The notes under the pieces: model-generated
Seen by the model: the letters and a program-made list of their open reading frames with translations, nothing else
What the model was told of the DNA's origin: nothing
The model's database searches: none
Shown: positions 43,755-52,085 of the stretch, piece by piece
How positions within the stretch are numbered: position 1 is the first letter of the stretch
How the letters are laid out: each line of letters begins with the position of its first letter
Made by a program: the position numbers and the translations under genes
Assembly (NCBI GenBank): GCA_004295045.1
Contig: SHND01000055.1
Coordinates: forward strand, 90,814 to 154,813
Source of the DNA: Chloroflexota bacterium
Lineage (GTDB): Bacteria; Chloroflexota; Anaerolineae; UBA4142; SHND01
Direction: 5' to 3'
DNA length: 64,000 bases

Positions 43755-44942
43755 ATGAAAAAGTTTGCATTGTTGATCGCGGTAATGGCAATCGTTGCCG
43801 TTTTTGCCGCGTGCGCGCCCGCTGTACAGCCGACGGCGGTGCCACCTACCACCGCGCCACAGCCGACCGCAGCGGCACAACCCACCAGCGCGCCACAAGC
43901 GACAAGCGCCCCGTCGGGTGGCGCACTGACTCCCGTTACGCTGCAATTGCAATGGGTGCCGCAATCACAATTTTGCGGTTACTATGCCGCATTGGATAAA
44001 GGGTACTGGAAAGATCTTGGACTCGACGTAACCATCAAGCCGGGCGCCGTCGAAATTGTGCCGCAGCAAGTTGTCGCCACCGGCGGCGCGGAATTTGGCG
44101 TGGCATGGGTCCCGAAAGTGTTGGCGTCCATCGAACAGGATGCAGACCTCGTCAACATCGCGCAGCCGTTCCAACGCTCAGGCACGCTCGAAGTTTCGTG
44201 GAAAGATTCCAACATCACCAAGCCCGAAGACTGGAAAGGCAAAAAAGTTGGCACATGGGGCTTTGGCAATGAACTCGAACTGTATGCGGCGATGCGCAAG
44301 GTGGGCATTGATCCGAACAACAAAGCGGATGTCACAATCGTCCAACAACCGTTTGACATGTCGCTCTTGTTGAATCGCGAGCTGGACGCGGCAGAGGCGA
44401 TGACGTACAACGAATACGCTCAAGTCCTCGAGGCAGTGAATCCGCAAACGGGCGAATTGTACAAACCGGAAGATTTGAACGTCATCAATTTCAATGATGT
44501 CGGCACCGCAATGCTGCAAGACGGCATTTTCACGCGCGGGGATTGGATTCAGGACGCCAAGAATCAAGAGACCGCCGTCAAGTTTTTGGAAGGCGCGTTC
44601 AAAGGTTGGGTTTTCTGCCGCGACAATTTTGATGATGCCGTCGCCATCGTTCTAAAATACGGCACGACGCTGGGCAAAGGACATCAAGCGTGGCAGTTGA
44701 ATGAAATCAACAAGCTCATCTGGCCCTCCCCGAACGGGATTGGCATGATGGACGAAGCCGCGTTCAAACGCACGGTTGAAGTTGCGTTGGGTTCGCAAGC
44801 GATCAAAGCCGCGCCCAAGGATGGCGTGTACCGCACCGACCTCGCGCAAAAAGCAGTTGATGCGCTAAAAGCAGCCGGCGTAGATGTGACGGGCGCGAAC
44901 TATAAACCCGAGACGGTAGAAATTACCAAGGGCGGAGAGTAA
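43755..44942 (+). CDS. NMT1/THI5-type substrate-binding lipoprotein
   Basis: 395 residues. Lipoprotein signal ends at FAAC (Cys20), then an Ala/Thr/Pro/Gln spacer to about residue 60. The mature domain is of the NMT1/THI5 (SsuA-like) type: LQLQWVPQSQFCGYYAALDKGYWKDLGLDV, WKGKKVGTWG. Relatives carry thiamine precursors, pyrimidines, riboflavin (RibY) or taurine. No riboswitch for TPP or FMN is visible. A strong ribosome binding site GGAGGAG is 7 bases from the ATG. The likely nucleobase-like substrate is suggested by the oxidoreductase after it and the hydantoinase at 52086. Confidence 0.9.
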   Translation: MKKFALLIAVMAIVAVFAACAPAVQPTAVPPTTAPQPTAAAQPTSAPQATSAPSGGALTPVTLQLQWVPQSQFCGYYAALDKGYWKDLGLDVTIKPGAVEIVPQQVVATGGAEFGVAWVPKVLASIEQDADLVNIAQPFQRSGTLEVSWKDSNITKPEDWKGKKVGTWGFGNELELYAAMRKVGIDPNNKADVTIVQQPFDMSLLLNRELDAAEAMTYNEYAQVLEAVNPQTGELYKPEDLNVINFNDVGTAMLQDGIFTRGDWIQDAKNQETAVKFLEGAFKGWVFCRDNFDDAVAIVLKYGTTLGKGHQAWQLNEINKLIWPSPNGIGMMDEAAFKRTVEVALGSQAIKAAPKDGVYRTDLAQKAVDALKAAGVDVTGANYKPETVEITKGGE

Positions 44943-44944
44943 GC

Positions 44945-45024
44945 AGGTAAAAAAGTAGACAGGTAGACAGGTAGGCAAGTAGGAAAGAGAATATTTTCTT
45001 GTCTACCTGTTTTCTTGTTTCCCT
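44945..45024. repeat. Inverted word-repeat after the binding-protein gene
   Basis: GTAGACAG/GTAGGCAAG words (44945-44985) face TTGTCTACCTG words (44998-45024). It directly precedes the GGAG of the oxidoreductase. Confidence 0.7.
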
Positions 45025-45039
45025 CATTTGGAGACAACG

Positions 45040-46137
45040 ATGTCACACTTGGATTTTGGCATTACGCTGAAAAGCGACCTCGACGTTCGTCGTGAAGTGA
45101 AACTCGCGCAGCAGGCGGAGGCGGCGGGTTTCGGGTATGTGTGGACGTTCGATTCGCATGTGTTGTGGCAAGAGTGTTATACGCGCATGGCGTTGTGGGC
45201 GTGGAACACAAAAAAGATTCACATCGGCACGCTCGTCACCAATCCCATCGTGCGCGATATTACCGTCACCGCGAGCGGGTTCGCGACCCTGCAAAAAATT
45301 TCGCGCGGGCGGATGGATTTGGGAATTGGGCGTGGCGATTCGTCGCGGCGCGTGTTGGGCAAGAAACCGACGACGAATGACAACCTGATGAATTTCGTTC
45401 AAGAGTTTCGCGAACTCACGCTGGGGCATCCTGTTGAATACGATGGCTATCCGATTCAACTGATGTGGGCGGACGCGGGCGTGCCGCCGGTGTGGGTTGC
45501 GGGGTACGGACCCAAAGTTTTGACGGCGGCAGGAAAATACGCGGACGGAATAATTTTGCAATTCGCGGATCCGCATCTTGTGAAATGGTGCAGTGATTTT
45601 GTAAAGCAGGGCGCGCAAGAAGCAGGGCGCGACCCGCGCGACATCAAAATCATGGCAGCCGCGCCCGTTTGGATTTCCGATGATTTGGAAGTGGCGCGTG
45701 AGCATGTGCGCTGGTTTCCCGCGCTCGTGTCGAATCATGTTGTTGATTTATTGAAACGGCATCCGCGCGAAGAATTGCCCCCCGAACTTTATACGTACGT
45801 GGAAGACCGCAAGGGCTATGATTATTTGCATCACGCGCAAGTGGGCAGCGATAACGCGCAATTCGTTTCGGATGAAATCGTCGACCGCTATTGCATCGTC
45901 GGCAACGTGAAAGAACAAATTCGCCGCCTCGAAGAATTGCAATCGCTCGGCGTGAGCCAGTTCAACATTTATCTCATGGTGGGCGACGAAGAAAAACAGG
46001 TGGCGGCGTATGGAAGCAAAGTGATTCCGCATTTCAATGGTGGGAAAAAGATTGGGAGCGCGAAACGCGCGAAAAAGAACGCGAAACCCGCGAAAGGTAA
46101 GGCGAAACCCGCGAAAAAGGCAGCGCGCAAAAAATAG
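45040..46137 (+). CDS. LLM-class F420/FMN-dependent oxidoreductase (TIGR03842-like)
   Basis: 365 residues from the ATG at 45040. TIM barrel of the bacterial luciferase type: LAQQAEAAGFGYVWTFDSH, IGTLVTNPIVRD, RGRMDLGIGRGDSSRRVLG. Resembles the TIGR03842 branch of F420-dependent oxidoreductases that accompanies pyrimidine-type uptake and hydantoinase genes. The C-terminal 30 residues are an Ala/Lys/Arg tail (GKAKPAKKAARKK), unusual for this family and possibly for nucleic-acid or polyanion contact. Follows the importer genes; a cofactor class cannot be proven from sequence. Confidence 0.82.
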   Translation: MSHLDFGITLKSDLDVRREVKLAQQAEAAGFGYVWTFDSHVLWQECYTRMALWAWNTKKIHIGTLVTNPIVRDITVTASGFATLQKISRGRMDLGIGRGDSSRRVLGKKPTTNDNLMNFVQEFRELTLGHPVEYDGYPIQLMWADAGVPPVWVAGYGPKVLTAAGKYADGIILQFADPHLVKWCSDFVKQGAQEAGRDPRDIKIMAAAPVWISDDLEVAREHVRWFPALVSNHVVDLLKRHPREELPPELYTYVEDRKGYDYLHHAQVGSDNAQFVSDEIVDRYCIVGNVKEQIRRLEELQSLGVSQFNIYLMVGDEEKQVAAYGSKVIPHFNGGKKIGSAKRAKKNAKPAKGKAKPAKKAARKK

Positions 46138-46209
46138 TGACCTCTCTTGCACATTCTATCGAGGCGTAGCGCCAAATCGGCTCTGCGCCTTTTTTGTCTC
46201 CATATCCCC

Positions 46210-46239
46210 TTGTCACCTACGCGCAAGCGGTGTTATCAT
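46210..46239 (+). promoter_or_regulatory. Promoter of the TfoX-like gene
   Basis: TTGTCA, 18-base spacer, TATCAT, then six bases to the ATG at 46246, with no ribosome binding site. Leaderless pattern. Confidence 0.65.
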
Positions 46240-46245
46240 ACATGC

Positions 46246-46587
46246 ATGCCCAAAGCCGTCGCGTCGTCTCCTTCTCAAAAACTTTTCGACACCATCGCCC
46301 GGGAATTTGCCTCCGAAGATGCGGGCATCAAAAAATCGAACGCGTTCGGCGCGCCATGCCTCAAGGTACGCGGCAAAATTTTCGCGTGCTGGTCGGGCGA
46401 AAGCATGGTGGTCAAGCTCGATGAGGCAATGTTTGCGGAAGGGATGAAATTAAAAGGCGCGCACATTTTCAATCCGATGGGCAAGGGCAAAGGAATGAGA
46501 CAGTGGCTCGTGCTGCCCTACACGCAGCGCGCGAAATGGCGCGCGTTCACGCAAGCGGCGCTCGTTTACGTTGCGTCTAAAACTTGA
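46246..46587 (+). CDS. TfoX N-terminal-like / YjbR-type small protein
   Basis: 113 residues. The pattern KSNAFGAPCLKVRGKIFACW, and MVVKLDEA then KGMRQWLVLPY, fits the TfoX N-terminal and MmcQ/YjbR-like superfamily, small cytoplasmic proteins seen with DNA-uptake regulators and others. No C-terminal TfoX domain. Start at 46246 instead of longer frames, because the promoter is placed six bases upstream. The gene stands alone between repeat elements. Confidence 0.72.
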   Translation: MPKAVASSPSQKLFDTIAREFASEDAGIKKSNAFGAPCLKVRGKIFACWSGESMVVKLDEAMFAEGMKLKGAHIFNPMGKGKGMRQWLVLPYTQRAKWRAFTQAALVYVASKT

Positions 46588-46588
46588 G

Positions 46589-46701
46589 ACAGTACATCAC
46601 AGGTCTGTGTAGCTGGGCGTTCTCTAACGCCCGCATTCGCCGTGATTTCGACATCTCGCGCTAGAGAGCGCGATCTACGCGCCAAAATTGTGATGTACTG
46701 T
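46589..46701. mobile_element. MITE-like element, 113 bases
   Basis: 13-base perfect terminal inverted repeats ACAGTACATCACA (46589-46601) and TGTGATGTACTGT (46689-46701) enclose two related palindromic cores, GGGCGTTCTCTAACGCCC (46615-46632) and CGCGCTAGAGAGCGCG (46657-46672), themselves in inverted orientation. No gene inside. The cores recur at 47693-47708 and 54979-55003. No target-site duplication is obvious. Confidence 0.75.
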
Positions 46702-46729
46702 GATACAAGCCAGTATAATTCATTGAATT

Positions 46730-46809
46730 GGACGCCGAGTTTCGCGGATTAACGCGGATCTCCAATTTGAATTCAGCATTGCCGCGTTCATCCGCGTTTA
46801 TCCGCGTCC
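46730..46809. repeat. Inverted word-repeat element
   Basis: Left arm GGACGCCGAG..GCGGATTAACGCGGAT (46730-46759), right arm GCCGCGTTCATCCGCG..CCGCGTCC (46781-46809). Words of ACGCGGAT face words of ATCCGCGT. Ends about 43 bases before the AlkX-like start; the 264-base gap 46588-46851 holds only these elements. Confidence 0.8.
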
Positions 46810-46851
46810 AAACCATTTGTGAAAATATTGTATCGTTTTTCAATTTGACTC

Positions 46852-48156
46852 ATGCCACAACGCCAACCATCGTCTCAAAAAATCAAATCTATTTCCGCCC
46901 AAACCGCGCGTCGTCTCGCCATCACGAAACAGCATCTTGACGCGACGCGTTATGAAGCAACAACAGACGGCATCTATCAAACCGTCCGCGACATCGGCTG
47001 CTTGCAATTGGATCCGCTCCAAACCGTTGCGCGCAGTCACACGCTCGTCGTCTTTTCGCGCGTCGGTCCGTATGAAATTGCTGACCTCGACAAACTGATT
47101 TATCACGACAAAAAATTGTTCGAGTATTGGGCGCACGCGGCGTCGCACGTTCTCACCGAAGATTATCCGATTCATCATTTGCGGATGCGCGAATATGCAA
47201 AGACGGAGGACGCGTGGCACCTTCGCATCGCGGAATGGATAAACGCGAACAAAAAATTGCGCGACATGATTCTGCGCGAAATCAAACGTAACGGTCCCAT
47301 CTCTTCGCGTGTGTTGACGGAAATGGGCGAAGCGCCCAAAGCATGGGTGTCGTCGGGCTGGACGAATGACCGCAATGTTTCGCGGATGCTCGATTTTTTG
47401 TGGATGCAGGGAAAAATAATGGTGGCAAAGCGCGAAGGGTTGAATAAATTTTGGGATTTGTCCGAACGCGTGTTGCCCGCTTGGACGCCGCGCGAGAAAT
47501 TGTCCGAACGCGAGGTGGTGGCGCGCGCCGCGCAGACAAGCTTGCAAGCGCTGGGCATCGGAACGGAAAAACAAATCGCCGCGCATTACATCAGCGGGCG
47601 CTATCCGCAGTTGCGCGAACGTTTGAATGAATTGGAACGCGCGGGAGAAATTGAACGAGTCGAGATTCGAGAATCGAGAGACGCGCGTAGTAGGCGTTCT
47701 CTAACGCCGAATGACGGCGCGTGGAAAGGCGAGTGGTTCGTTCATGCTTCGGACATCCCTCTGCTTGAAAAATTAGAGCGCGGCGAATTTCAAGGGCGCA
47801 CAGTGTTGCTTTCTCCATTCGATAATCTTGTGCGTGACCGCGTGCGCAACATTCAATTTTGGAATTTTGATTACAAGATTGAAATTTACGTGCCGCAAGC
47901 GAAACGCAAATACGGTTATTATGTGTTACCGATTTTGCACAATGACCAACTGATTGGGCGCATTGACCCAAAGATGGACCGCGCGCAAGGAATGTTGAAT
48001 ATCAACGCAGTGTATCTCGAACCTAACGCGCCGCGCGATTTGAAAACGGCGCGCGCCGTGCGCGACGCGATTGAAGAGCTGGGGGAATTTTTAGACGCGA
48101 CGGAAATTCAGTACGCGAAAAAAATGCCGGACGCGTGGAGCCGTGTGCTGCGCTAA
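46852..48156 (+). CDS. YcaQ/AlkX-type DNA glycosylase with a repeat in its coding sequence
   Basis: 434 residues, HTH_42/winged-helix domain family (YcaQ, AlkZ). The N-terminal motif IGCLQLDPLQTVARSH carries the catalytic QLD form of the AlkX/YcaQ branch that removes crosslink or alkyl damage; YEYWAHAASHVL and LSPFDNLVRDR, then the C-terminal Y.LP.LH..QLIGR.DPK., are typical. An insertion of about 18 residues (RESRDARSRRSLTPNDG) is encoded by word repeats plus a copy of the palindromic REP core at 47693-47708, so a mobile sequence lies within the frame without breaking it. Confidence 0.88.
   Translation: MPQRQPSSQKIKSISAQTARRLAITKQHLDATRYEATTDGIYQTVRDIGCLQLDPLQTVARSHTLVVFSRVGPYEIADLDKLIYHDKKLFEYWAHAASHVLTEDYPIHHLRMREYAKTEDAWHLRIAEWINANKKLRDMILREIKRNGPISSRVLTEMGEAPKAWVSSGWTNDRNVSRMLDFLWMQGKIMVAKREGLNKFWDLSERVLPAWTPREKLSEREVVARAAQTSLQALGIGTEKQIAAHYISGRYPQLRERLNELERAGEIERVEIRESRDARSRRSLTPNDGAWKGEWFVHASDIPLLEKLERGEFQGRTVLLSPFDNLVRDRVRNIQFWNFDYKIEIYVPQAKRKYGYYVLPILHNDQLIGRIDPKMDRAQGMLNINAVYLEPNAPRDLKTARAVRDAIEELGEFLDATEIQYAKKMPDAWSRVLR
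47656..47709. repeat. REP core and word repeat inside the glycosylase gene
   Basis: CGAGATTCGAGAATCGAGAG words are followed by the palindrome GGCGTTCTCTAACGCC (47693-47708), the same core as in the element at 46615. In frame. Confidence 0.85.
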
Positions 48157-48168
48157 AGAGCCTTGTAT

Positions 48169-48230
48169 GACAAATTTGTAATTTGTCGAATGCGCGGATG
48201 AAAGACCGTAGGGCAAATTACAAATTTGCC
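48169..48230. repeat. Twin palindrome element
   Basis: GACAAATTTGTAATTTGTC (48169-48187) and GGGCAAATTACAAATTTGCC (48211-48230) are 23 bases apart. Same type as the pair inside smc at 26392-26460, in reverse order, with the spacer sharing CATCCGCG on the complementary strand. Confidence 0.82.
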
Positions 48231-48260
48231 TTATCCTTTCATAGTGGAGGAAAACCGAAA

Positions 48261-48491
48261 ATGACTCGTACTCAAACAATCAAAACACTCGTATCAACTA
48301 TGGATGAGTTGTCCGACACAGATTTACGCCTGGTTGTTCGTTTCGTCAACGCGTTGAAACAAGAGTCGGAAAGTGAATCGGATGATTTTGACCGTTGGGC
48401 AAAAGACCTTGCCAGGCGCAAAAAGTTTGACCAGCTGACTGAAACGCAAATTGCACAACTCGTACACGAATACCGTCATCAAGAATTTTGA
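48261..48491 (+). CDS. Small acidic helical protein of unknown function
   Basis: 76 residues from the ATG at 48261, with GGAGG 10 bases upstream. It has the look of a small antitoxin or regulator (IKTLVSTMDELSDTDLRLVVRFVNALKQE), but matches no family I know. The HNH gene starts 17 bases later on the same strand, so a functional link is possible. Acidic and helical, no membrane segment. Confidence 0.6.
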   Translation: MTRTQTIKTLVSTMDELSDTDLRLVVRFVNALKQESESESDDFDRWAKDLARRKKFDQLTETQIAQLVHEYRHQEF

Positions 48492-48508
48492 GAAAGAGTA
48501 ATCTACGA

Positions 48509-48883
48509 ATGCCTTCAAGAATCAATTATCGGAAAATCGCATTTGGAAGCTATGATCCATTATGCGCGCATTGTGGATTTGGGATCCCATCGGTGTTGGA
48601 AGTTGCACACCTCGACGGGAACCGCGCGAACAATGATATAGATAATCTGGTTATACTTTGCCCCAATTGCCACAAAATGCATGATTTAGACATTATTTCG
48701 ACGGAAACAATCCGTAACATGCGTGACCGTCCCAAAATTGTTGTGTGGAAAAAACGAATGAAGGATGCTGGTCCGAAAGCTGCAATTACGCGCAAGCGGC
48801 GGCGTGCTGGAAGAAAAGCCGCCGAGACACGCAAAAGAAATCTGCAATTGCAAGTGAATACACAAGGAAGTAATAATGAGTAG
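48509..48883 (+). CDS. HNH endonuclease-like protein
   Basis: 124 residues. A zinc-binding HNH motif is clear: CAHCGF, then VAHLDGNRANNDIDNLVILCPNCHKMHD, giving paired Cys, the His (VAHLDG), Asn (NLV) and the last His. It should cut DNA. The C-terminal tail is rich in Arg and Lys (RKRRRAGRKAAETRKR) for DNA contact. The stop overlaps the amine-oxidase start. An in-frame TTG at 48488 overlapping the upstream stop is an alternative start. It may be a free-standing or homing-type enzyme; no intron or target is seen. Confidence 0.85.
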   Translation: MPSRINYRKIAFGSYDPLCAHCGFGIPSVLEVAHLDGNRANNDIDNLVILCPNCHKMHDLDIISTETIRNMRDRPKIVVWKKRMKDAGPKAAITRKRRRAGRKAAETRKRNLQLQVNTQGSNNE

Positions 48884-50291
48884 TAAATGGCTCGATGTCG
48901 CAAAAAACGGATTATCGAAAAATAACGCGCCGCGCAAAAAAGTTTTGATTCTTGGCGCGGGGATTGCGGGGCTGGTTGCCGCGTATGAACTGTTGAAAGC
49001 GGGACACACGCCAATCATTCTCGAAGCGCAGAATCGGTTGGGCGGGCGCATCCTGACGCTACGCGCGCCGTTCGCGGAGGGACTGCACGCCGAAGCGGGC
49101 GCGATGCGGATTCCGAAAACGCATGACCTCACGCTGTATTACATCAAGCATTTTGGTTTAGAATTGCTGCCGTTCACGATGGGCAATCCGAATGCATACG
49201 TTTACATCGGCGGCAAGAAATTACGCATCCAAGATTACCGCGAACATTCCGAAAAATTGGAACACGATTTGATGGATGCGGAACGCGCGACGACGGTGCA
49301 GCAAATGTGGAGCGCGGCGATTCAAGAATTTGTGGATGATGTGGCGAAACGCGGTGATGCGGCGTGGCAAGAAATCGTTGCGAAATATGACAATTACTCC
49401 ACGCGCGAATTTTTGGAAGAAAAAGGTTGGTCGGAAGGCGCAATCGAATTGTACGGGCTGATGGAAAATCAGGAAGCGAACATGAATTTTTCGTTCGTGG
49501 AATTGTTGCGCGAAGATGTTGGCGAATTTTATACCAACATGTCGCAGATCAAGGGTGGCACAGACCGCTTGCCCTACGCGTTTTATTCGACGCTTGCGCC
49601 ATACATTCGACTCGGCGCGACGGTGACGGCGCTTGACCAAAATGAAGCGAGCGTGACCGCGCACTACAAGACGCTCGCAGGACGTTTCAGCGAGACCGCC
49701 GATTACATGATTTGCACATTGCCGTTCGCGGTGCTGCGGCATCTTGAAATTCTCAAGCCCTTTACCCACGCGAAACAAAAAGCGATTCGCCAACTGCATT
49801 ACGACGCCTCCACGAAAATCTTTATTCAAACGCGCCGCCGTTTTTGGGAAGAAGACGAAAATATTTTTGGCGGCGGCACCGTCACCGATTTGGCAATTCG
49901 CAATTTGTATTATCCCGAACACGGACGCGAAACGGGACGGGGCGTTTTGCTCGCGAGTTATACGTGGGCGGACGACGCGGAACGTTGGGCGTCGCTGCCG
50001 CCGCGCGAACGTTTGGAACAGGCGATTGAAAATATCGCGCAGATTCATCCACAAATTGTGACCGAGTACGAAGGCGGCGCGTCGTGGTCGTGGCACGATG
50101 ACCCACACGCGGGCGGCGCGTTCGCGATGTTTGAACCCGGACAACAGACGCGTTTGTACGCCGACATCATTCGCCCCGAAGGACGCGTTCATTTTGCGGG
50201 CGAACACGCTTCGCTCGAACACGCGTGGATTCAAGGTTCGATTGAATCGGGATTGCGCGCGGCGACTGAAATCAACGAGATCGAAAGTTAG
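48876..50291 (+). CDS. FAD-dependent amine oxidase
   Basis: 471 residues. The dinucleotide-binding motif is ILGAGIAGLVAAYELLKAGH near residue 26, then EAQNRLGGRILTLR. The C-terminal FAD motif is RVHFAGEHASLEHAWIQGSIESG. It belongs to the monoamine/L-amino-acid oxidase group (flavin containing), substrate unknown; product hydrogen peroxide is usual. The start overlaps the HNH stop, with AAGGAAG before it. No secretion signal. The neighbouring lipoprotein gene begins 9 bases after the stop. Confidence 0.9.
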   Translation: MSSKWLDVAKNGLSKNNAPRKKVLILGAGIAGLVAAYELLKAGHTPIILEAQNRLGGRILTLRAPFAEGLHAEAGAMRIPKTHDLTLYYIKHFGLELLPFTMGNPNAYVYIGGKKLRIQDYREHSEKLEHDLMDAERATTVQQMWSAAIQEFVDDVAKRGDAAWQEIVAKYDNYSTREFLEEKGWSEGAIELYGLMENQEANMNFSFVELLREDVGEFYTNMSQIKGGTDRLPYAFYSTLAPYIRLGATVTALDQNEASVTAHYKTLAGRFSETADYMICTLPFAVLRHLEILKPFTHAKQKAIRQLHYDASTKIFIQTRRRFWEEDENIFGGGTVTDLAIRNLYYPEHGRETGRGVLLASYTWADDAERWASLPPRERLEQAIENIAQIHPQIVTEYEGGASWSWHDDPHAGGAFAMFEPGQQTRLYADIIRPEGRVHFAGEHASLEHAWIQGSIESGLRAATEINEIES

Positions 50292-50300
50292 GAGTTACGT

Positions 50301-51575
50301 ATGCGTTTCCTTTTGACCATTGGTCTAACCATTTTTATCGGCGTTGTTGCCGCGTGCGGCAGCCCTGCGCCGAATCTGGCAACCCCCGCGCGTCCGCCGT
50401 TGGTTGTGCCGACGCTGGTTCCCACCTCAGGACTTGTGACGGCAACCCCCGAACCCGCGAACGCGGTGCCGACCGCGACAGCGGCACCGCAAGGCGGCGC
50501 GACAGCCGTGACGCTCGCGTCGACGCCGATCCCTGTCGCGCCCGTAGAACCCAATTCCAAATTGGTGGGATCGTTCAGTGGAATTCTGCCCGCCGCAGAT
50601 GCGATTGGGCGCGTAGTAACGCTCGATCTTGCAATTGATGGAACGGCGACGATGACCACACAGTTCATCGGCAAGGGCGAGCAGAGTATTGAAAGCGGAA
50701 CGTGGGTCGCCGACGGCGATAACGCGGTGGTGACATTTACGCAAAAGGATGGGCAGCCCGAAGACAATCGCATCACTTGGACGCTGCAAGGTCACACGCT
50801 GGTGACGACGGCGTACGATAAAGCACAGTACGGCGAAGCAGGCTTGCCATTGTCGCGCGTCGGCAGCGGCGAAATGATTCAGGCGAGTTTTGAAGGCGTC
50901 TCGTTCAGTTTCGATTCCTCGCTCGCGCAGTCCGCGCAAGGCAAATATCTGCCGCCGGTTCCGGTACAGCAAGCGCCCGCGTTGGGTGGCGGCTCACCGC
51001 AGGCAATTCAATTTCTTTTCAACAACGAAACGCTGCCCGATTATTTTGATCCGACCAAGCCGCAAGTGTACGTCTATGCGGTGGACGAATTAAAAGCGCT
51101 TGATCCATCGGTCGCGCAGAATGTTGAAGCGCTGCAGAAAATTCTTGCGGATGGCACCGTCGAAGCAGACCAACAAATTCCGGTCTTTCCGATCATTCCT
51201 GCGTCGCAAGTTTTCCACGCGCAGACCGAAATTCTCGACTTTGTGAATGGCACGGGCGTCGGGTTCATCACCTATTACGCGCAGGATGTTTCACCCATTC
51301 AAAGCAGTCGCGTCTTTTGGACGTTTCAAGGCATCACGCTCGATAACAAATATTATGTTTCCATCTTTTGGCCCATCGCTTCGCCCGCGCTGCCGCCCGA
51401 CAAAAGTATTTCGGGAAAAGAATACAAGGCGTTTGTCAAAGGATACCAAGAGTATTTGAACGCCCTTACCACCACGCTCGATAGTTTGCCGTCTGCCGCG
51501 TTCAATCCAAATTTGTCGCTGCTGGAAAATATGGCGCGTTCGGTCAGCGCCAAGCCAACTTTCCCCGAGCGTTAG
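50301..51575 (+). CDS. Lipoprotein with NlpE-like domain
   Basis: 424 residues. Lipoprotein signal ends VVAAC (Cys19), followed by a proline/threonine-rich spacer to about residue 85. SFSGILPAADAIGRVVTLDLAIDGTATMTT and following strands resemble the NlpE/copper-resistance N-terminal fold. The C-terminal 240 residues are unassigned. Likely a surface-exposed sensor or scavenger; role not known. Preceded closely by the amine oxidase gene. Confidence 0.78.
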   Translation: MRFLLTIGLTIFIGVVAACGSPAPNLATPARPPLVVPTLVPTSGLVTATPEPANAVPTATAAPQGGATAVTLASTPIPVAPVEPNSKLVGSFSGILPAADAIGRVVTLDLAIDGTATMTTQFIGKGEQSIESGTWVADGDNAVVTFTQKDGQPEDNRITWTLQGHTLVTTAYDKAQYGEAGLPLSRVGSGEMIQASFEGVSFSFDSSLAQSAQGKYLPPVPVQQAPALGGGSPQAIQFLFNNETLPDYFDPTKPQVYVYAVDELKALDPSVAQNVEALQKILADGTVEADQQIPVFPIIPASQVFHAQTEILDFVNGTGVGFITYYAQDVSPIQSSRVFWTFQGITLDNKYYVSIFWPIASPALPPDKSISGKEYKAFVKGYQEYLNALTTTLDSLPSAAFNPNLSLLENMARSVSAKPTFPER

Positions 51576-51643
51576 CCCAAGCCGCAAGAGGCAACTTGCG
51601 ACGCGTGAGCAAGAGAATTTGAGAAATAAAGGAGCAGAAACTG

Positions 51644-51868
51644 ATGGCACTTTCATTTGCACAAGACATTCGTCCGTTGATTCGCGATTCTGACGTTGAA
51701 TGTATGCAAGATTACGGACTCGATTTGAGCGATCTCGGCGAGGTGCGCATGCATTCGCAAAGCATCTATGATCGCCTTGCCAACAAAACGATGCCCGAAG
51801 ATGGTCCGTGGAGTGACGCGAATATCGCCAAGTTCAAAGAGTGGATGGACGATGGAATGTTGGAATAA
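51644..51868 (+). CDS. Small protein like the C-terminal part of haem-less cytochrome-type domains
   Basis: 74 residues. ADxRPLxRxxDVxCM with later MPEDGPWSDANIAKFKEWMDDG is a recurrent pattern in a family of short proteins or domains next to oxidoreductases. There is no CxxCH haem site and only one Cys. No signal peptide. The gene has a RBS AAGGAG 12 bases upstream and is followed by a strong terminator. Function unknown. Confidence 0.6.
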   Translation: MALSFAQDIRPLIRDSDVECMQDYGLDLSDLGEVRMHSQSIYDRLANKTMPEDGPWSDANIAKFKEWMDDGMLE

Positions 51869-51892
51869 GCAATTTGACTCTACTCGCTGTCC

Positions 51893-51930
51893 GAGAGCGT
51901 TTGCTGCAAGCAGCAGGCGCTCTCTTTTTT
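51893..51930 (+). terminator. Terminator before the hydantoinase promoter
   Basis: GAGAGCG/CGCTCTC with inner GCTGC/GCAGC stem, then seven T. Confidence 0.9.
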
Positions 51931-51937
51931 TCTTTGG

Positions 51938-51943
51938 TATAAT
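51938..51943 (+). promoter_or_regulatory. -10 box of the hydantoinase gene
   Basis: TATAAT about 145 bases before the hydantoinase ATG, leaving a leader of about 135 bases. No good -35, and no known riboswitch recognised in the leader. Confidence 0.45.
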
Positions 51944-52085
51944 TTTCGTGTGATTAGCCAGACGCCACGTCATCTCGCGCCGCGCGGTTCTCATCGTCAT
52001 CAAGCTTGTATCTATTGTGGCGGCGTTTCAACCATCGGCAATTCCAATCTCACGCTCGAAGGAGCAACCTCAAAGGAGAGAAATC

